Below, piece after piece: positions 22,621-35,000 of a stretch of DNA of 64,000 bases. The first letter of the stretch is position 1; the number at the start of each line of letters is the position of its first letter. Below the pieces are notes generated by a model. The model was not told where the DNA came from, searched no databases, and worked only from the letters and a program-made list of their open reading frames with translations. The DNA is from Diadophis punctatus similis (Eukaryota > Chordata > Lepidosauria > Squamata > Dipsadidae): NCBI GenBank assembly GCA_023053685.1, contig JALIGW010000028.1, positions 6,794,501-6,858,500 on the forward strand. Direction: 5' to 3'. Position numbers and translations under genes: made by a program.

Positions 22621-23480
22621 AATAATAATAGGGTCTGCAATCAGTTCTCAACACGTTTTTTTCTCAGTCTTTAAATTACTAGCAATTTGAACATTGCTAT
22701 AGGCAAAGCTGCTGCTGTAAAAATGCTTCAATATTTATGAATGATCAGTAACATCAAAGTAGGTCTTCACTTATTCTTTTACCTCTTTTCTTCAGCTAAA
22801 GTTCTTGCTTGTTGATCCCAACAATTCGTGCTGCATGTAAAACTTTCCCTCATTGAATTTGCTATTGTCAATATTTTAAAAAACTGACCATTGGAAATGA
22901 TATCAATACAGCCTGTGATATTTTTAGTATGAAGTGGCCATCTCAGGCAGTGAATGTTGGGAAGAAGATAAAGCTAGTAAGCTGTTGGGCTGAGCTGGAT
23001 GTGCCATAAAAATTCACCCGGCTTCAGCCATGTATGCAGTCTTTAGCTGGGATAAAGATTGTTATCCCTCTACCAGCGTTGAATATGATTCGTCTTGTAA
23101 TGGGAATCTTATCTTTTGCTTGGGCCTTCATAATGTATTGCCAGTCCTTAACAGGAATATGACCATGCTTTGTTCTAGCCAGGTCATTTTTTTCCACACT
23201 GCAAATTTAACGTTTAAGGTTCTTTATATTTTCTCCTTTGCTTTTGCAAATCTTTTTGCCAATTGTGATACTCCTTTCAATATAAGATAGGAAATAAATA
23301 ATATCTATGCCTTTTTTTGACAGGCCATTCAGGATCCCAGTACCAAGAAATGATGTCATTTCCCATTAGTGATAGGATAGTATTTAGGTGATAAGAATCT
23401 AACTCTGACTGTAGCATGTAGTAAAACAGTATGTTCCAAATCATTCAGGTATTTTCTCCATACACAGGGTATACTAATAT
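22621..23480. other. Intergenic, no recognised feature
   Basis: Unique AT-rich sequence with no supported gene. Confidence 0.4.
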
Positions 23481-24086
23481 TAAGGTGACCAATCGTCCTC
23501 CTTTAGGGAGGACAGTCCTTCTTTTGTAAGTTCTGTCCTCCCTCGAAAAGTGTCCTCCTACATGTCCTCCTTTTCAATATTTGAAGACTTATCTGTTGCG
23601 CGTTATGTGACGTATTTGACATGACGATTCGTCAAGGCTCGGTACAGTGCAGTATAAGACGCGATTATGAGACGCATGCACTCCGCACGGGAGACCTTGA
23701 GAGAGAGCGCCGCGTGCAAGTGGCTTTGTTTACTTCTTATGTTATGTGCTATGTTTACTTCTTATGTTATGTTGATACTCTAGCTGCAGCACTTGCCGTA
23801 AAATTCAATATGAAGGATATTTCTTGTTCAGATATTTCCAATATATTGTTAGAAGATGATATATTGACAAAAAATATTAATTCAATGGAAAAGTACTCAT
23901 TTAAATAATAATTAACAGGCATGTAAGCATAATTACAATATAAAATGTTACAAATGTTTTTATTATGCATACAATATATCATATTATAGTGTATTATTGT
24001 TGCAATGAATAAAATGTTTCTTTTATTTACGATTTTTTTTCAATTTATTTGTCCTCCTTTTCATTGTAAAAAAGTTGGTCACCTTA
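23481..24086. mobile_element. TAAGGTGACCA-type DNA transposon
   Basis: Starts TAAGGTGACCAATCGTCCTC and ends GTTGGTCACCTTA. Flanks ACTAATAT (23473-23480) and ACTAATAT (24086-24093) agree if the terminal A is counted in the duplication. The interior holds a 95-residue ORF (23621-23908) of unknown nature and repeated GTCCTCC motifs. Same family as 13572 and 28380. Confidence 0.75.
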
Positions 24087-24138
24087 CTAATATGATACCA
24101 TATTTTTGTCCTTTACTGAATTATAGATTTACGAACGA

Positions 24139-24365
24139 GAATTAGTTTGGGGTAGTGGTTGAGACATCAGGCTAGAAATGGAGTGACCAGTGACCGTGAG
24201 TTCTAGTCCTGCCTTAGGCACAAAGCCAGCTGGGTGACCTTGTGCCAGTCACTCTCTCTCAGCCTTAGGAAGAGGCAATGGCAAACCACTTCAAAAAATC
24301 TTACCAAGAAAACTGCAGGGAGTTGTCTAGGTACTCACCAGAAGTTAACACTGATGGGAGGGAGG
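24139..24365 (+). mobile_element. Sauria SINE
   Basis: Head TAGTTTGGGGTAGTGGTTGA, box B-like GTGAGTTCTAGTCCTGCC, body GGGTGACCTTGTGCCAGTCA and CTCTCTCAGCCTTAGG, then AGGCAATGGCAAACCACTTC. Same family as 15518 and the antisense copy at 4782. Confidence 0.8.
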
Positions 24366-25570
24366 GAAGAAGTGAACCCACTCACCTCTTGTGTCAAATT
24401 TTATATAAAAATGATTCCGCATCAATAAATACTTATATATGAGGCATATATGCTTGGGTCAATTACAAGGCCATAATTTAAATCACTAGAATCTGCTTCT
24501 TAATTTTCCATGCTTATTTTCTTAATAAAATGCATAATTTGTTTCTTTTGCTAGAATTACGTATCCTGCAAATCCAGGCGTGCTGAACTGGATTTTTTTA
24601 ATATAGGCATTGCGATTGACTGCTTAGAAGTGTTGCATCTTAGTATAATTTAACTAGGAATTAATGTGTTTGTGAGGGTCTTGGTGTGGTTTGTTATAGC
24701 TATGGTTGTTTTAGCCTGGGCTATATGTTTTTAATTGTGTTATTGTTTTTGAATTTTGAAAGCCATTCAGAGTGCCTATCCCAGGTTTGTGGGAAGGACT
24801 TGATAGGTGGAAAAAAATGAAAAATCCAATCTAAACATTTGACTGACTGTGTGGCCAATAACTTCCATCCCCAAACACACACATACAAATGGAATTTTAT
24901 AATTTTACACACAAGATAAAGACTTAATCAGCAGATACAGATTGGATTCAGATGTTATGCTAAGCCATAATGTGACTTGTGTAACTTAATTTTTTTAGGT
25001 ACTAGGCTACCCAAAACTGAAGGTAATTGTTAAATATGGTCTTTGCCCAGGTGAGCTCAAGCAAATTTGCTCTTATGTTATTCCTGGACCACAACCCACC
25101 CACTCCCGCATAGTTCCCATATAGATCTAATTTGTGTAGTTTCTTTCTACTAGTAGATTAATGCACTTGTGACATCAATAGTAGTGATAGATTAGTTAAC
25201 ATTAAAAAGAGGCAGAAAATGTAGAGTAATTTTAATGGATTTTTTAAAAAGGGGAATTGATAAAAATGGCAAAATAAGGAGCCTCGAGTAGAATGAATGG
25301 CATTAAGAGAAAAAGTGCACTATGCAATTTGAAATAAAAGTGAGTGGAAAACTGGAATGGAAAAAGCTACGTAGGTTGAATGGCCTGAGGTAAGACCCTT
25401 TATTATATACCTTGTAGTGATAAGAACAGCAAGGAAAACTCACGTCTTCTGGGAGGGGCCTGAGGAGCTCTTGTAAGGCTACTGTGAAAATATTCTTAGC
25501 ATTTCTGGATAAATTCACTCGGGCACACTTGAAATTAGACCCTGGATGAGCAGGCCTTATGAAGGAGGTC
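24366..25570. other. Intergenic; possible degraded LINE tail at 24660-24830
   Basis: Mostly unique. 24660-24830 has a weakly L2-tail-like stretch (AAAGCCATTCAGAGTGCC). No gene is seen. Confidence 0.35.
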
Positions 25571-25655
25571 TTGTCTAATCCCCTGTCCATAGCAGGAGAA
25601 ATGGTTGTCCAAACTTTTCTTGAAAATCTCCAGTGATCCTCACTACTGGGCTCTG
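25571..25655 (-). mobile_element. CR1-type LINE fragment (minus)
   Basis: AAATGGTTGTCCAAACTT and CTTGAAAATCTCCAGTGATC match the reverse complement of CR1 C-terminal coding sequence, as at 22100-22260. Confidence 0.5.
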
Positions 25656-27050
25656 CAACCTATGTTTTGGTTCTATGCTTTATTATTGGAGAAAAATAAT
25701 ACCCCTACCTTAAAAGATGGAGTGGTATGCCCCCTTTTTAAGAGGCCATCCTTGGGCGTGACAGTGTTGGGTAATTTTCATCCAGACTCCAACCTTCCTT
25801 TCCTTTTTAGGAAAGATTGTTGAGAAGATAGTAAACCCTCAGTTCCAGAGGGCCCTGGATGAAGCAAATTATCTGGACTTTTTCAAGTTAAAGTTCAAGC
25901 TGGGTTACAGTACTGAAACAGTATTGGTCAATCCTGCAGATGACATCTGCAGCGCTCAAAATGCGGGTGATGCATCTGTCCTGGTTTCCTGGTTCTCTTG
26001 GCAGTTTTTGATACGAACATCTTCTGGAGTGGCAACAGAAATTGGGAATGGGGGTGGTGGCACTATTTGCAGTAGTTCTGTTTTTTTCCTCTGTTGCCCG
26101 ATCCAGTTAATGTAATGGAGGGTGAGAAATTTACCCATAGACGCCTGCAGTATTGGATGCCTCAGGTTTTGTGTATATCACCACTCCTATTAATATCTAC
26201 ATGAAACCACTGGACAAAGTCATTTGACAATATGGAATGCAGTATAACACTACAATGTTATAGATGTTCGTTTCTGTCTGGTCTGATTATTTCGTTCAAA
26301 TGCTGACCCAGTGCCTGGAGGCTAAGAGAGTATGGATGGGGAAAACTCAACCCAAGGAAAATGGAATGACACTACGTTTTGTCTCTCCCATGGAACTGGT
26401 GCAGTGTCATCCTTGACTTTCAACAGGGTAGCATTCCCTCAGCATATGTATAACCTGGGAGTCCTCCTGGATTCATGGTTTCTGCTCAAATATCTGGAGC
26501 TAGAGTGCCTTTCCGCAGATTAATCTTGTGCACCAGTTGTGCTCATTCTTGGAGCAGGAGGCTTTGTTCACAGTTGCTCATGTCTTGGTTGCTTCCAGTT
26601 TAGATTACTGTACTGTATTGTGTCTGTATCGTATTGTGTATTGTGTCTTTAGGACTGCCCTTGAAGCCCATTCAGAAATTACTAAGGACATGGGCGAACA
26701 TTATTGTCAGTTCAGTCTAGGCCTACTACAAAGGTAACCATATTATTTTTCCTGCTCATCTGCTCATCTAGTCTGTCTGAAGCATATCATACCAAGGTGG
26801 CCACATGATCTACAGGCCCATTTGCCTTTTGGCAGCAAGAGTCAGGGCTCAGCCATTGTGCCAAAAAGCCATCTCTTGCACTTTTCTGGTCAAACAACAA
26901 ATGACAAGAAAAGCAGAAAAGGAGAAGAATAAGAAGGTCTATTTGGTCCCAGTACGGAAACTTTCCCTCAAGGAGTAGTGGCTGAAGACCTAGTTCCCTC
27001 TCTTTATTTTGAAAGTGGAATAAAAGTATGTCTTCAGCTGTCAGCATCAT
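25656..27050 (+). mobile_element. L2-type LINE remnant, degraded
   Basis: Recognisable pieces are LKDGVVCPLFKRPSLG, KIVNPQFQRALDEANYLD-like, LGVLLDSWFLLKYLELE and VLVASSLDYCTVL, in the order of an L2 ORF2 and separated by frameshifts. No YADD is preserved. The short ORFs at 25605, 25924, 26332 and 26528 are fragments of this element. Confidence 0.65.
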
Positions 27051-28371
27051 GGTCAAGTTGTGGGCACTGTAGGGACTTAGGTAAATGTAGAGCTCTTACA
27101 CATGAGACCACCAGTCTTCTAAAAGACTGTGACACTTGTGTAAAGAATATCCCCTGTAGCTTCTATACCATGGAAGAACCAAATCTTTAGCAAGTATCCA
27201 CATAGTCTAGCTCCCATAGCCACAAAGGGAGGGAAGTGGAAGAAGGGGGCTCTTTAGTCACCCTATTTCCTCTCGTATAAAGTCCCTCCGGGAAGATTAC
27301 ACTGCAGGAAAGTTTATCCATGGAGTGGCCTCAAGAGCTGGTTTCCCCAACTTCCCTTCCCGCTTTCTGTTCTGTTTCTGAAAACAAATTCTATACTTGG
27401 AATGTTATCAGAGTTGCCTTAAAAATATTAACAGTATTTATTGTAAGGACTCTGGGTGAAAAGTCTTCGGGTTTCCTGTTATAAAAATAGATATGCAACA
27501 AGCCTTTCTGTCAGTCACTGGAAATTTTGTCTGTAGAATTCTATCCATGATTTGGAATGCAAATCACATTTAGTACAATTTTGGTAAGAGTAAAAAGTTA
27601 TCATTTTCCAAAAGGCAATACGAAAATATTCTCTTTTCACAGACCAGTTTCCACTTTTAAAATTCTATAATTTGACTGTTCTAAAATATTGTGAATTTTT
27701 CCTACATTTTTCCTTTTTCTGCTATACATGAGTAAACTCATCCTCAGTATCTATAATATACTCATGAAAACCACACATCACCAGTGACTTGCTAACTGGA
27801 GGTTTGCAATCTTGTTTAACAGAAAAGAATAATACTTTGGATGCCTTTATTTCTAATTGGTAAGAGAAATCTATTAATATCTTTGAACAACTCCTGCTAC
27901 TGGTTCTGGGCTGTAAAATCTGGACAACCATTAGATGGAAGCAAAGTTTGGGGTACCATTTTGCTGAAATCTAGTGGTTGGCTCAATTGTAGCCCTATAC
28001 AAGTAACATCCACCCGGTTTTGTTTTTCATGCACACAAATGGAATACTTCAAATGCTGTCTATAAAAATGCATTACACACTTTTTTCCTTCATCAGACTT
28101 TACATGGGCAGCATAACTAAATAATCATTTTACATACTGTAGCTTCCCAGCATCAATCCAAAGTCTCTCAAAATCTCATTTCACATAGCAAATTGCTAAT
28201 TTGGTTGCATATTAATAATACATCTAAACATTACAAGTTAGACAAACTTGTATTTTGAACATTATATTATAGCCATGTCTCACAAAAAATAGTGATTCTA
28301 TACAAATATTATTTAATTATGCTGTAATATTGCTTTTCTGCTATAGACTTGGAGCAGAGTTCCCAATAACC
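27051..28371. other. Intergenic, no supported gene
   Basis: AT-rich unique sequence between the L2 remnant and the composite transposon. Confidence 0.4.
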
Positions 28372-28379
28372 ACTTAATA

Positions 28380-29196
28380 TAAGGTGACCAGACGTCCCGC
28401 TTTTGGCGGGACAGACACGCTTTTCAAGCGTGTGTCCCGCATCCCGCATTCTTTCCAAAAAGTCATGCTTTTTTGGAAAGAATGCCCGACAACAAACAAA
28501 TTTTGAAACGAAACAGCGGGACGTCTGGTCACCTTAGCAGTGCTCCCCAACCGTTGTGCCGCGGCACACTGGTGTGCCGTGAGGCCATGCCAAGTGTGCC
28601 GCGGCAAAAGGGGCAGGGTGGGCGGGGCAGGGCGGGGCGTGCATCCTACCTGGGACTTTTCCTGGTAGCTCCAGTCGCGTTCCTTGCTAATAGCGTCCAG
28701 AGCAGAGCAGCCCCTTCCAAAAGATCGTGAGACGTTATCTTTTGGAAGGGGCTGCTCTGCTCTGGGCGCTATTAGCAAGGAACGTGACTGGAGCTACCGG
28801 GAAAAGTCCCAGGTAGGACGCGCGTCTTGCGCTGGGGATTGGGCGGGCGGGGCAGGACTGGTGGGCGGGACGGGGCGCGCGTCCTACCTGGGACTTTTCC
28901 CGGTAGCTCCAGTCACGGGAGGCGACGAGGTCCGCGAACGAGCCAGCTGCCCCTCGCCGGGCATGAGGAGGCTCTCCCGGCCGGCGTTCCCTCTGCTCCC
29001 GAAGGGGAGGCGGGAGGCGAGGAAAGGCCTCCCGCCTCCCACCCACCCACCTGGACGCCGACATTTGCGTTCTTTTGCCCTCTGCGCATGCGCAGCGTTC
29101 TGCGCATGCGCAGAGGGCAAAACTCAAATGGCGGCGTCCAGGCGGGCCCGCCCCCCGTCAATGGTGTCCCGCTTAAAAAAAAATCTGGTCACTTAA
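28380..29196. mobile_element. Composite TAAGGTGACCA-type transposon with GC-rich cargo
   Basis: Left end TAAGGTGACCAGACGTCCCG, right end AATCTGGTCACTTAA. Flanks ACTTAATAT are identical at 28372-28380 and 29197-29205, a 9-bp match. An extra internal right end (ACGTCTGGTCACCTTA, ending 28536) is followed at once by a hAT terminus (CAGTGCTCCCCAACC, 28539) whose partner end is missing. The cargo includes an 82-bp foldback, a third copy of its arm, and two NRF1-type palindromes. ORFs of up to 170 residues here are chance frames in GC-rich repeat. Confidence 0.75.
28644..28818. repeat. 82-bp inverted repeat (foldback), 79/82 identical
   Basis: Arms 28644-28725 and 28737-28818 with an 11-base loop. 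The three mismatches are all transitions, two of them at CpG sites. A third partial copy of the arm start (CCTACCTGGGACTTTTCC) lies at 28876-28917. Confidence 0.9.
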
Positions 29197-29206
29197 ACTT
29201 AATATA

Positions 29207-30228
29207 CCGTATTTTTCGGAGTATAAGACGCACCGGAGTATAAGACGCACCTTAGTTTTGGAGGAGGAAAACAAGGAAAAAAGGCTTCTGCCTCCAAGCA
29301 ATTTGCCAAACAGCAAACAGCAAACAGCACAGATGATATACACTGTTTGCTGTATATTTCTGTGCATGTGTGCCTGACCCATAGAAATAGCAAAGAATTG
29401 GAGAAATGTACATTATGCCAGAAAGTTTTCTTAAATGTAGTCACATTTAAGAAAAACTCCTCCCAATTATTTAAATAGATCTACTCCAAGGTAAGTCAGG
29501 ATTTAACTCTAATACTAAACAGGATACTGTTACATTTCAGACTATACTTGTACAGAGCTGTTAAAATTAATTAAAATTTCTGGAAGTATACATTATTCTC
29601 TATTATTTAAAAGAAGATACATTAGCACTGGGGCTCTTCAGAGCAAGCATTTATTTTAAAAAGCTTCTTTATTTTGTTAAGTTGTCTAGATTTACAGAGG
29701 TCTCCAACCTTGGCAACTTTAAGACTTGTGGACTTCAACTCCCAGAATTCCACAGCCAGCAAAGCTAACAAAGCTGGCTGTGGAATTCTGGGAGTTGAAG
29801 TCCACAAGTCTTAAAATTGCCAAGGTTGGAGATCCCTTGCTCTAGAACAATAATAAAGCAGTCTTTAAAAAAATAAGTCTAATAATTTGAACATTCTACA
29901 GATTTTTATAGTTATTCACTTACCCCCTTGCATCCAGTTCAGCAGAAAATAAAAATCTGCGTGTCTCTCCCAGCTATTTGCTTCTTTGCAAGCTAGTTTC
30001 AGTTTCATTTTAGCACGTGGCAAATCAGCTATAGGTCGGGAAGCTGCTAATGACTTGCTTGGCTTTACAGGCTCTTCCCTGTTTGCTGCAAACAGGTAAA
30101 TTGCTGGAAGACAGAGGCCAAAGAGTGGGGGTGGGTGGGTGGGGCTACATTCAGTGTATAAGACGCACCCAAGTTTTCATCCTCTTTTGGGGGGTAAAAA
30201 GATGCATCTTATACTCTGAAAAATACGG
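29207..30228. mobile_element. Mariner-like MITE with TA flanks, containing a nested MITE
   Basis: Starts CCGTATTTTTCGGAGTATAA and ends in the complement CTCTGAAAAATACGG, bounded by TA on both sides. Repeats of GTATAAGACGCACC lie inside both termini. The palindromic element at 29693-29840 is nested inside. No transposase is seen. Confidence 0.7.
29693..29840. mobile_element. Palindromic hAT-like MITE, nested
   Basis: Near-perfect inverted repeat with CCAACCTTGGCAACTTTAAG and its complement, and GACTTCAACTCCCAGAATTC in each arm. Flanks TCTAGATT and TCTAGAAC match at 6 of 8. Same family as 9039-9174. Confidence 0.8.
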
Positions 30229-30608
30229 TAGTTCTACGTTATATTATTGCCTGCTCTCATGATCTTTATTCTTTCAGAAAAGTTCCCCTGAAACTGTTTT
30301 TTTCTGCCAGCTTCTGCCCCTCTAATTGCTTCTCATTCAGCCAGCATGCATCATTATGGAACTGTATTATATTACCACGAAATCAGCCAGTTCTTCTACC
30401 TATATAGATGAGAGGGGATTTTAGTAATTGATTTCCTCTTATTATTTTTTAAAATTGTAATGAAATGTATTTTAATTAAAAATAGGAAAAATACATTTTG
30501 GGGATAAATAATAAGTGTCCCTGCTGAAAAGAAAGCAATTACAGGCAAAAGCTGCAACAAGAAACTTCTAGTTAAAGGCACAGGAGCTCTGAAAAGCTGT
30601 CATATACG
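30229..30608. other. Intergenic, no recognised feature
   Basis: AT-rich spacer between the mariner-like MITE and the next DNA transposon fragments. Confidence 0.4.
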
Positions 30609-31025
30609 CAGGGGTCTCCAACCTTGGCAACATTAAGCCTGGTGGACTTCAACTCCCAGAAGTCCATGGGCACCGCCATCTTTTTTTAAAAAAAAATTTT
30701 AATTTTTAATTTTTTTAAATTTTTTTTTCTCCTGAGCATGCGCAGAAGCCAAGTTTCTGGCACTGCATATGCATCACCATTTTGTTTTGATCTTGGTTTT
30801 TTTTTGGCACTGCGCATGCGCACACACATCCATGAGGCATGCCCATGCAGTGCAGGAGGAAGCGAACCGGCAGCGAGGTAAGTTAAAACCCACCCCTGGT
30901 TTCACTTACCTTTGCTACCAGTTTGCGAACGGGAGGGCACGCGCGCAATGCTTTTGCACATGTGCAGAATGTCCGTGATGATGTCCCGGCTGCTACTGGG
31001 CCGAACCGGTAGAAACCCACCTCTG
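30609..31025. mobile_element. Composite of MITE arm and CAGAGGTGGGTT-family hAT fragments
   Basis: 30609-30664 is a single arm of the palindromic MITE (CAGGGGTCTCCAACC). It runs into an A/T-rich then GC-rich hAT body without a left terminus. The first right end (AAACCCACCCCTG) is at about 30897 and a second (GAAACCCACCTCTG) at 31025. TGCGCATGCGCA lies at 30811-30822. Confidence 0.6.
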
Positions 31026-31228
31026 ATATACATCTGCAAGCATACTTATGGGTTACAGCCACTTAGCACTTTTATTTATAGGGCAGGGAACCTGGGGCAC
31101 TCTAAGGGAGATTGTTGTGCAGATCAATTAGCAACTCCAGCCTTGCTGAGGACTCCAGGAAATAATTATATTTCTTATTAAGTATATTTATTTTACTTTA
31201 TCTAGTCCACTTGTCTATTGTTTTATAG

Positions 31229-31819
31229 CAGTGATGGTGAACCTTTTTTTGCTTGGGTGCCAAAAGGGTACGCGCGCGCACTATAGTGTGCACATTCGTG
31301 GCCACACCCATAATGCAATGCCCTCCCCCCATGCATGTGTGCACAATCCTCCCCCACACTGCCCCACGCACATGCGCAAAGGCCTCACTGAAGCCTCTGG
31401 ACTTCCAGTAGGCCCGTTGGGCCGTTTTTCGCCCTCCTCAGGCTTCAGGAAAGCTTCCTGAAGCCTGGGGAGGGTGAAAAACGGCCCAACGGCCCAACCG
31501 GAAGTTCATTTCCGAACTTCTGGTTAGCCCATTGGGCCATTTTTCGCCATCCACAGGCTCCGTAGACTTTCCTAAGCCTGGAAAGGGCAAAAAACAGTCC
31601 AACGGGCCTACCGGAAGTTCATTTCCAAACTTCGGGTTGGCCCGTTGGGTCCGTTTTTCACCATCCACAGGCTCCAGAGGCTTTCCTGAAGCCTGGGGAG
31701 GGCGAAAACGGCCTCCCCCACCCTCCGGAACGCTGAAAATCAGGAGCTGGAGCTGACATAGGTCAAAGCCTCGCGTGCCCTCAGATATGGCTTCGCGTGC
31801 CATAAGTTTGCCATCATGG
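31229..31819. mobile_element. hAT-like element (CAGTGATGGYGAACC family), perfect 8-bp TSD
   Basis: Ends CAGTGATGGTGAACC and GTTTGCCATCATGG. Flanks TTTTATAG are identical at 31221-31228 and 31820-31827. The interior has four imperfect repeats of a GGCCCGTTGGGCCGTTTTTC-type unit. ORFs across it are repeat-derived. Confidence 0.9.
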
Positions 31820-31949
31820 TTTTATAGTCTATAAATTAGCATGAAGACTTTCTAGTTAGAAGCTGAAAAAAAATTAGAACATCTTATTGGAACTTTGCCC
31901 TATTTAAATATTCTCTAAATATTTGGTACCTGTATTTATCATCATTCCC

Positions 31950-32015
31950 TCGCTATTAGGTATGTTTACTGCTGTGAGTTATTTATAAAAAATAATAAAG
32001 GTCAGGTAAAAAAAT
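31950..32015 (+). mobile_element. Sauria SINE 3' tail fragment
   Basis: TAGGTATGTTTACTGCTGTG followed by AGTTATTTATAAAAAATAAT is the typical tail of Sauria SINEs; the head is absent. Confidence 0.5.
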
Positions 32016-35000
32016 AAACATTTCTATAAATTGCAAAAGTGAAACCAGTATTGTAATTATGTCGTTTGCAATTTGAAGCATCCCTTGTTTTAAGTATGCA
32101 GTATTGTAACACCACTGCAAATAAAGTCATCAAGTGCTATCTATAGCTACTATCACTGAACTCAGATCATCTTGGGCCAGATTTTAAAAAAAGGAGATGG
32201 TTCATGCTAACTAGGGGGAAAGGATGACTTTTTGGTATAGGGATGCTGAAAGGATTGGCCATATGTGTGGATTTCAGAAATGAGTTATAGGAGAAAATAA
32301 TTTTAGTTCCCTGGCTTACTGGATTGCTTTCAAACAACATTTGCAAAAGAAAAAGCTTTGTTGATTGGCTCAATCTTATATTCTTCATCTTTGACATTTT
32401 TCATTGCATATTTTTCTGTACTGCATTCTGTATTTCAAATGCAGATTTACAGATTCTGCATCGGACTCTGTTTTGCCTTGTCTCCTAATTCAGTCTGATT
32501 TTGCTCTTGATAGTTAAACTCTTTTATCAAAAGCTAAGATTGCTTTGGGTGGCTGAGTTCAAACAACATGCTAAGCCAAAAGGTGTTTTGAGCTTGATGG
32601 CTTAACATGTTGAATCAATCTGCGTGTATGATCTGTAAAATGTTTAATATCTTTAGTGAGATCAGCAAATTGCTATTCAGTACATAATAGTTAATGTGTC
32701 ATGCAAATGTAATATACACTGAATGTCCCAATCTTGGTTCCAGTCTTGAGCAGTCTTGGAATCTATTCATGTATAATTTTCTATGAAGTCCGTATCACAG
32801 TGACCTGGTTTATATATCACATAAAACCGTAATTTGCTTAGATACAGTTCATCAAATAAATTCCAATAGCTACATTTATATCATGCACTAAACCAAAAGC
32901 AAATGAACTGCATTAAGGCTTAGTGCAATTTGTGAATCCAGCCTGTGACTTAAAGCTGTCTTTGAAAATGTGACTTATAATAACCAATTTAAATAAATAA
33001 TCCTCTGATCTTCTAGTTTTAATCCCTCTAGTTTGTTCCTGTTTATTTAAACATAATATTGTCAAGCTAGGGAACTTCTGCTGAATCTAAACAACGTTTG
33101 GACTAGCATTGTCAGATTGTGCTTTGAACACGATAAAGCACCTTATCAACATTTGACAAATCAATGAATTACAGTTTGCTCCATACTCAAGGGACCCAAA
33201 AGCTCTCTGCAATTTGTATTATTTTCCACTAGGCATAAATCTAGCAGATGGATGTGGAAATTCCTGCTTATTAGAGATGCAGACTATGTATAGTGATGTG
33301 GCATATTGCTCTGCAAAATGTATTGCTGACTTTGAAAATCTTTTCCCAGCAGAAGGTTTGACCCAACATGGGGATAATTATTTTCTGCTAAAATAATTGA
33401 AGAACATAGTTCTTCGCTACACCCACCCATTCTCACACAGTAGCAACAATGTTTAAATTGTGCTATTGTTAAATATATATTTTGCAATTGATGAGTGGCA
33501 ACTTAAATTAAGTAAAGGGCTTTTCAAACCATGTACTTTTATCTAATATAAGCACCACCCGAGGGTATTTCAGGAAAGTATTTTAAAAACATTGGTATTT
33601 TCTTATTGGAAACCATGCGCGGAATCCCTTATGTTAGGAAAGTTCTCACAAGCTATTTCATTTGGGTGGGAGCCTAAAATCAGATCTCTATCATATTTAT
33701 TTATTTGCGTAGGTTTTTTTACCCCTTCAATACTGTGACTCTAAGTGGCTTACAAGCAGAAAAATACAATGCAGAATACAGGAACTATAAAACTAGTACA
33801 ATTTTTCTAAACAATATCTTCGTATTCAACCTGATGCTCATTTCAAATATTACCCATGCCAAAGCAATATACAAATAACAAGGGACTGAGTTGGGGAAAG
33901 GAGGAAAACGAGGAAGGGAACATGTTACCAATCTTTCTTTCTTATCAGTGCTATCTACTAACAGTGAGCAAGGGAAAATGCAAGGCTTTAAACAACTTAT
34001 ATCAGGTATTTTACATATATTGTCTAATTTCTTAAAAAAACCCAAGCAGGTCTTTATTCATAATTCATTACTTGTAATTAATCATTTTCCTTGTTTAAAG
34101 GGTGTCACTTACCACACACTTAGGAAGCTGACGCAAAGCTGCAGGCCTCTGCTAACAAAAAAGTTTTGCCTACAGTACTTTATGAGAACACAATAAGTAT
34201 TTTGTTAGATAAGGATCCAGGTAGTTCAGCTCTCTATCTCCAGCAGCAGCTTACCAAATGCTCTGGGGAAACAGAACATAAAAGGTAATACATTTGTTTT
34301 TGTCACATGAGGAATAAGCAGCAATAATTATAGTTCTATTATTTGCCTCCTACTTTTGTTATGTCATGCCAAGGCACTGTCAGAAGAAAAACCTGGAATA
34401 ATATGCCATAGAATTCATCATCTCATGATTTTTTTGGGCAACACTATAATAATTGAGGAAGGGGAACATCTGTCTCTGTTTTTATTTTAGAGAGGAACTG
34501 CAGACATTCTTGGCAGATACACTACAATAATAAGTTATTTTTCTATTGTAATGTATGTCACTTAACACTGTAATGGAGAACAGCTATGATGACAAATAAA
34601 AGTATAACCATAAATTCAGTCTGCAGATGCAATGAATGATCAAATACTATTTTATTATATCTCTAGGTAAATGAAAAACATTCTCCATATACTGTCTTCT
34701 TACTATATTCCTACATGGCAAACCTCAGTAAGCTCATTAAATTAGCTAACAGTGTAAAACCTGGTGGATCTCAATTTATATACTGAATTAAACAAGTTAC
34801 CTGTTCATAAATAATTCATTTAACTATGATTTATTGAATAAACCACATTTGGCTGGGTTCACATTAAGCAAATGGATTCAGTCAAAACACTATATGGCTT
34901 ACCTACTAGAATCTAACTATGTTTGTAAATTATCATTTATGGCTTAGCATTTTGCATGAATCCAGCCATTATAGTTCATTCATAAAAGTATAATTAAAAT

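Noticed and set aside
28374..29243. Up to 170-residue ORFs, several frames and strands
   Set aside because: GC-rich repeat in a composite transposon with inverted duplications; frames repeat the same transposon segments.
31231..31803. ORFs with repeated KPLEPVDGEK-like blocks
   Set aside because: Internal repeats of a hAT element flanked by a perfect 8-bp duplication.
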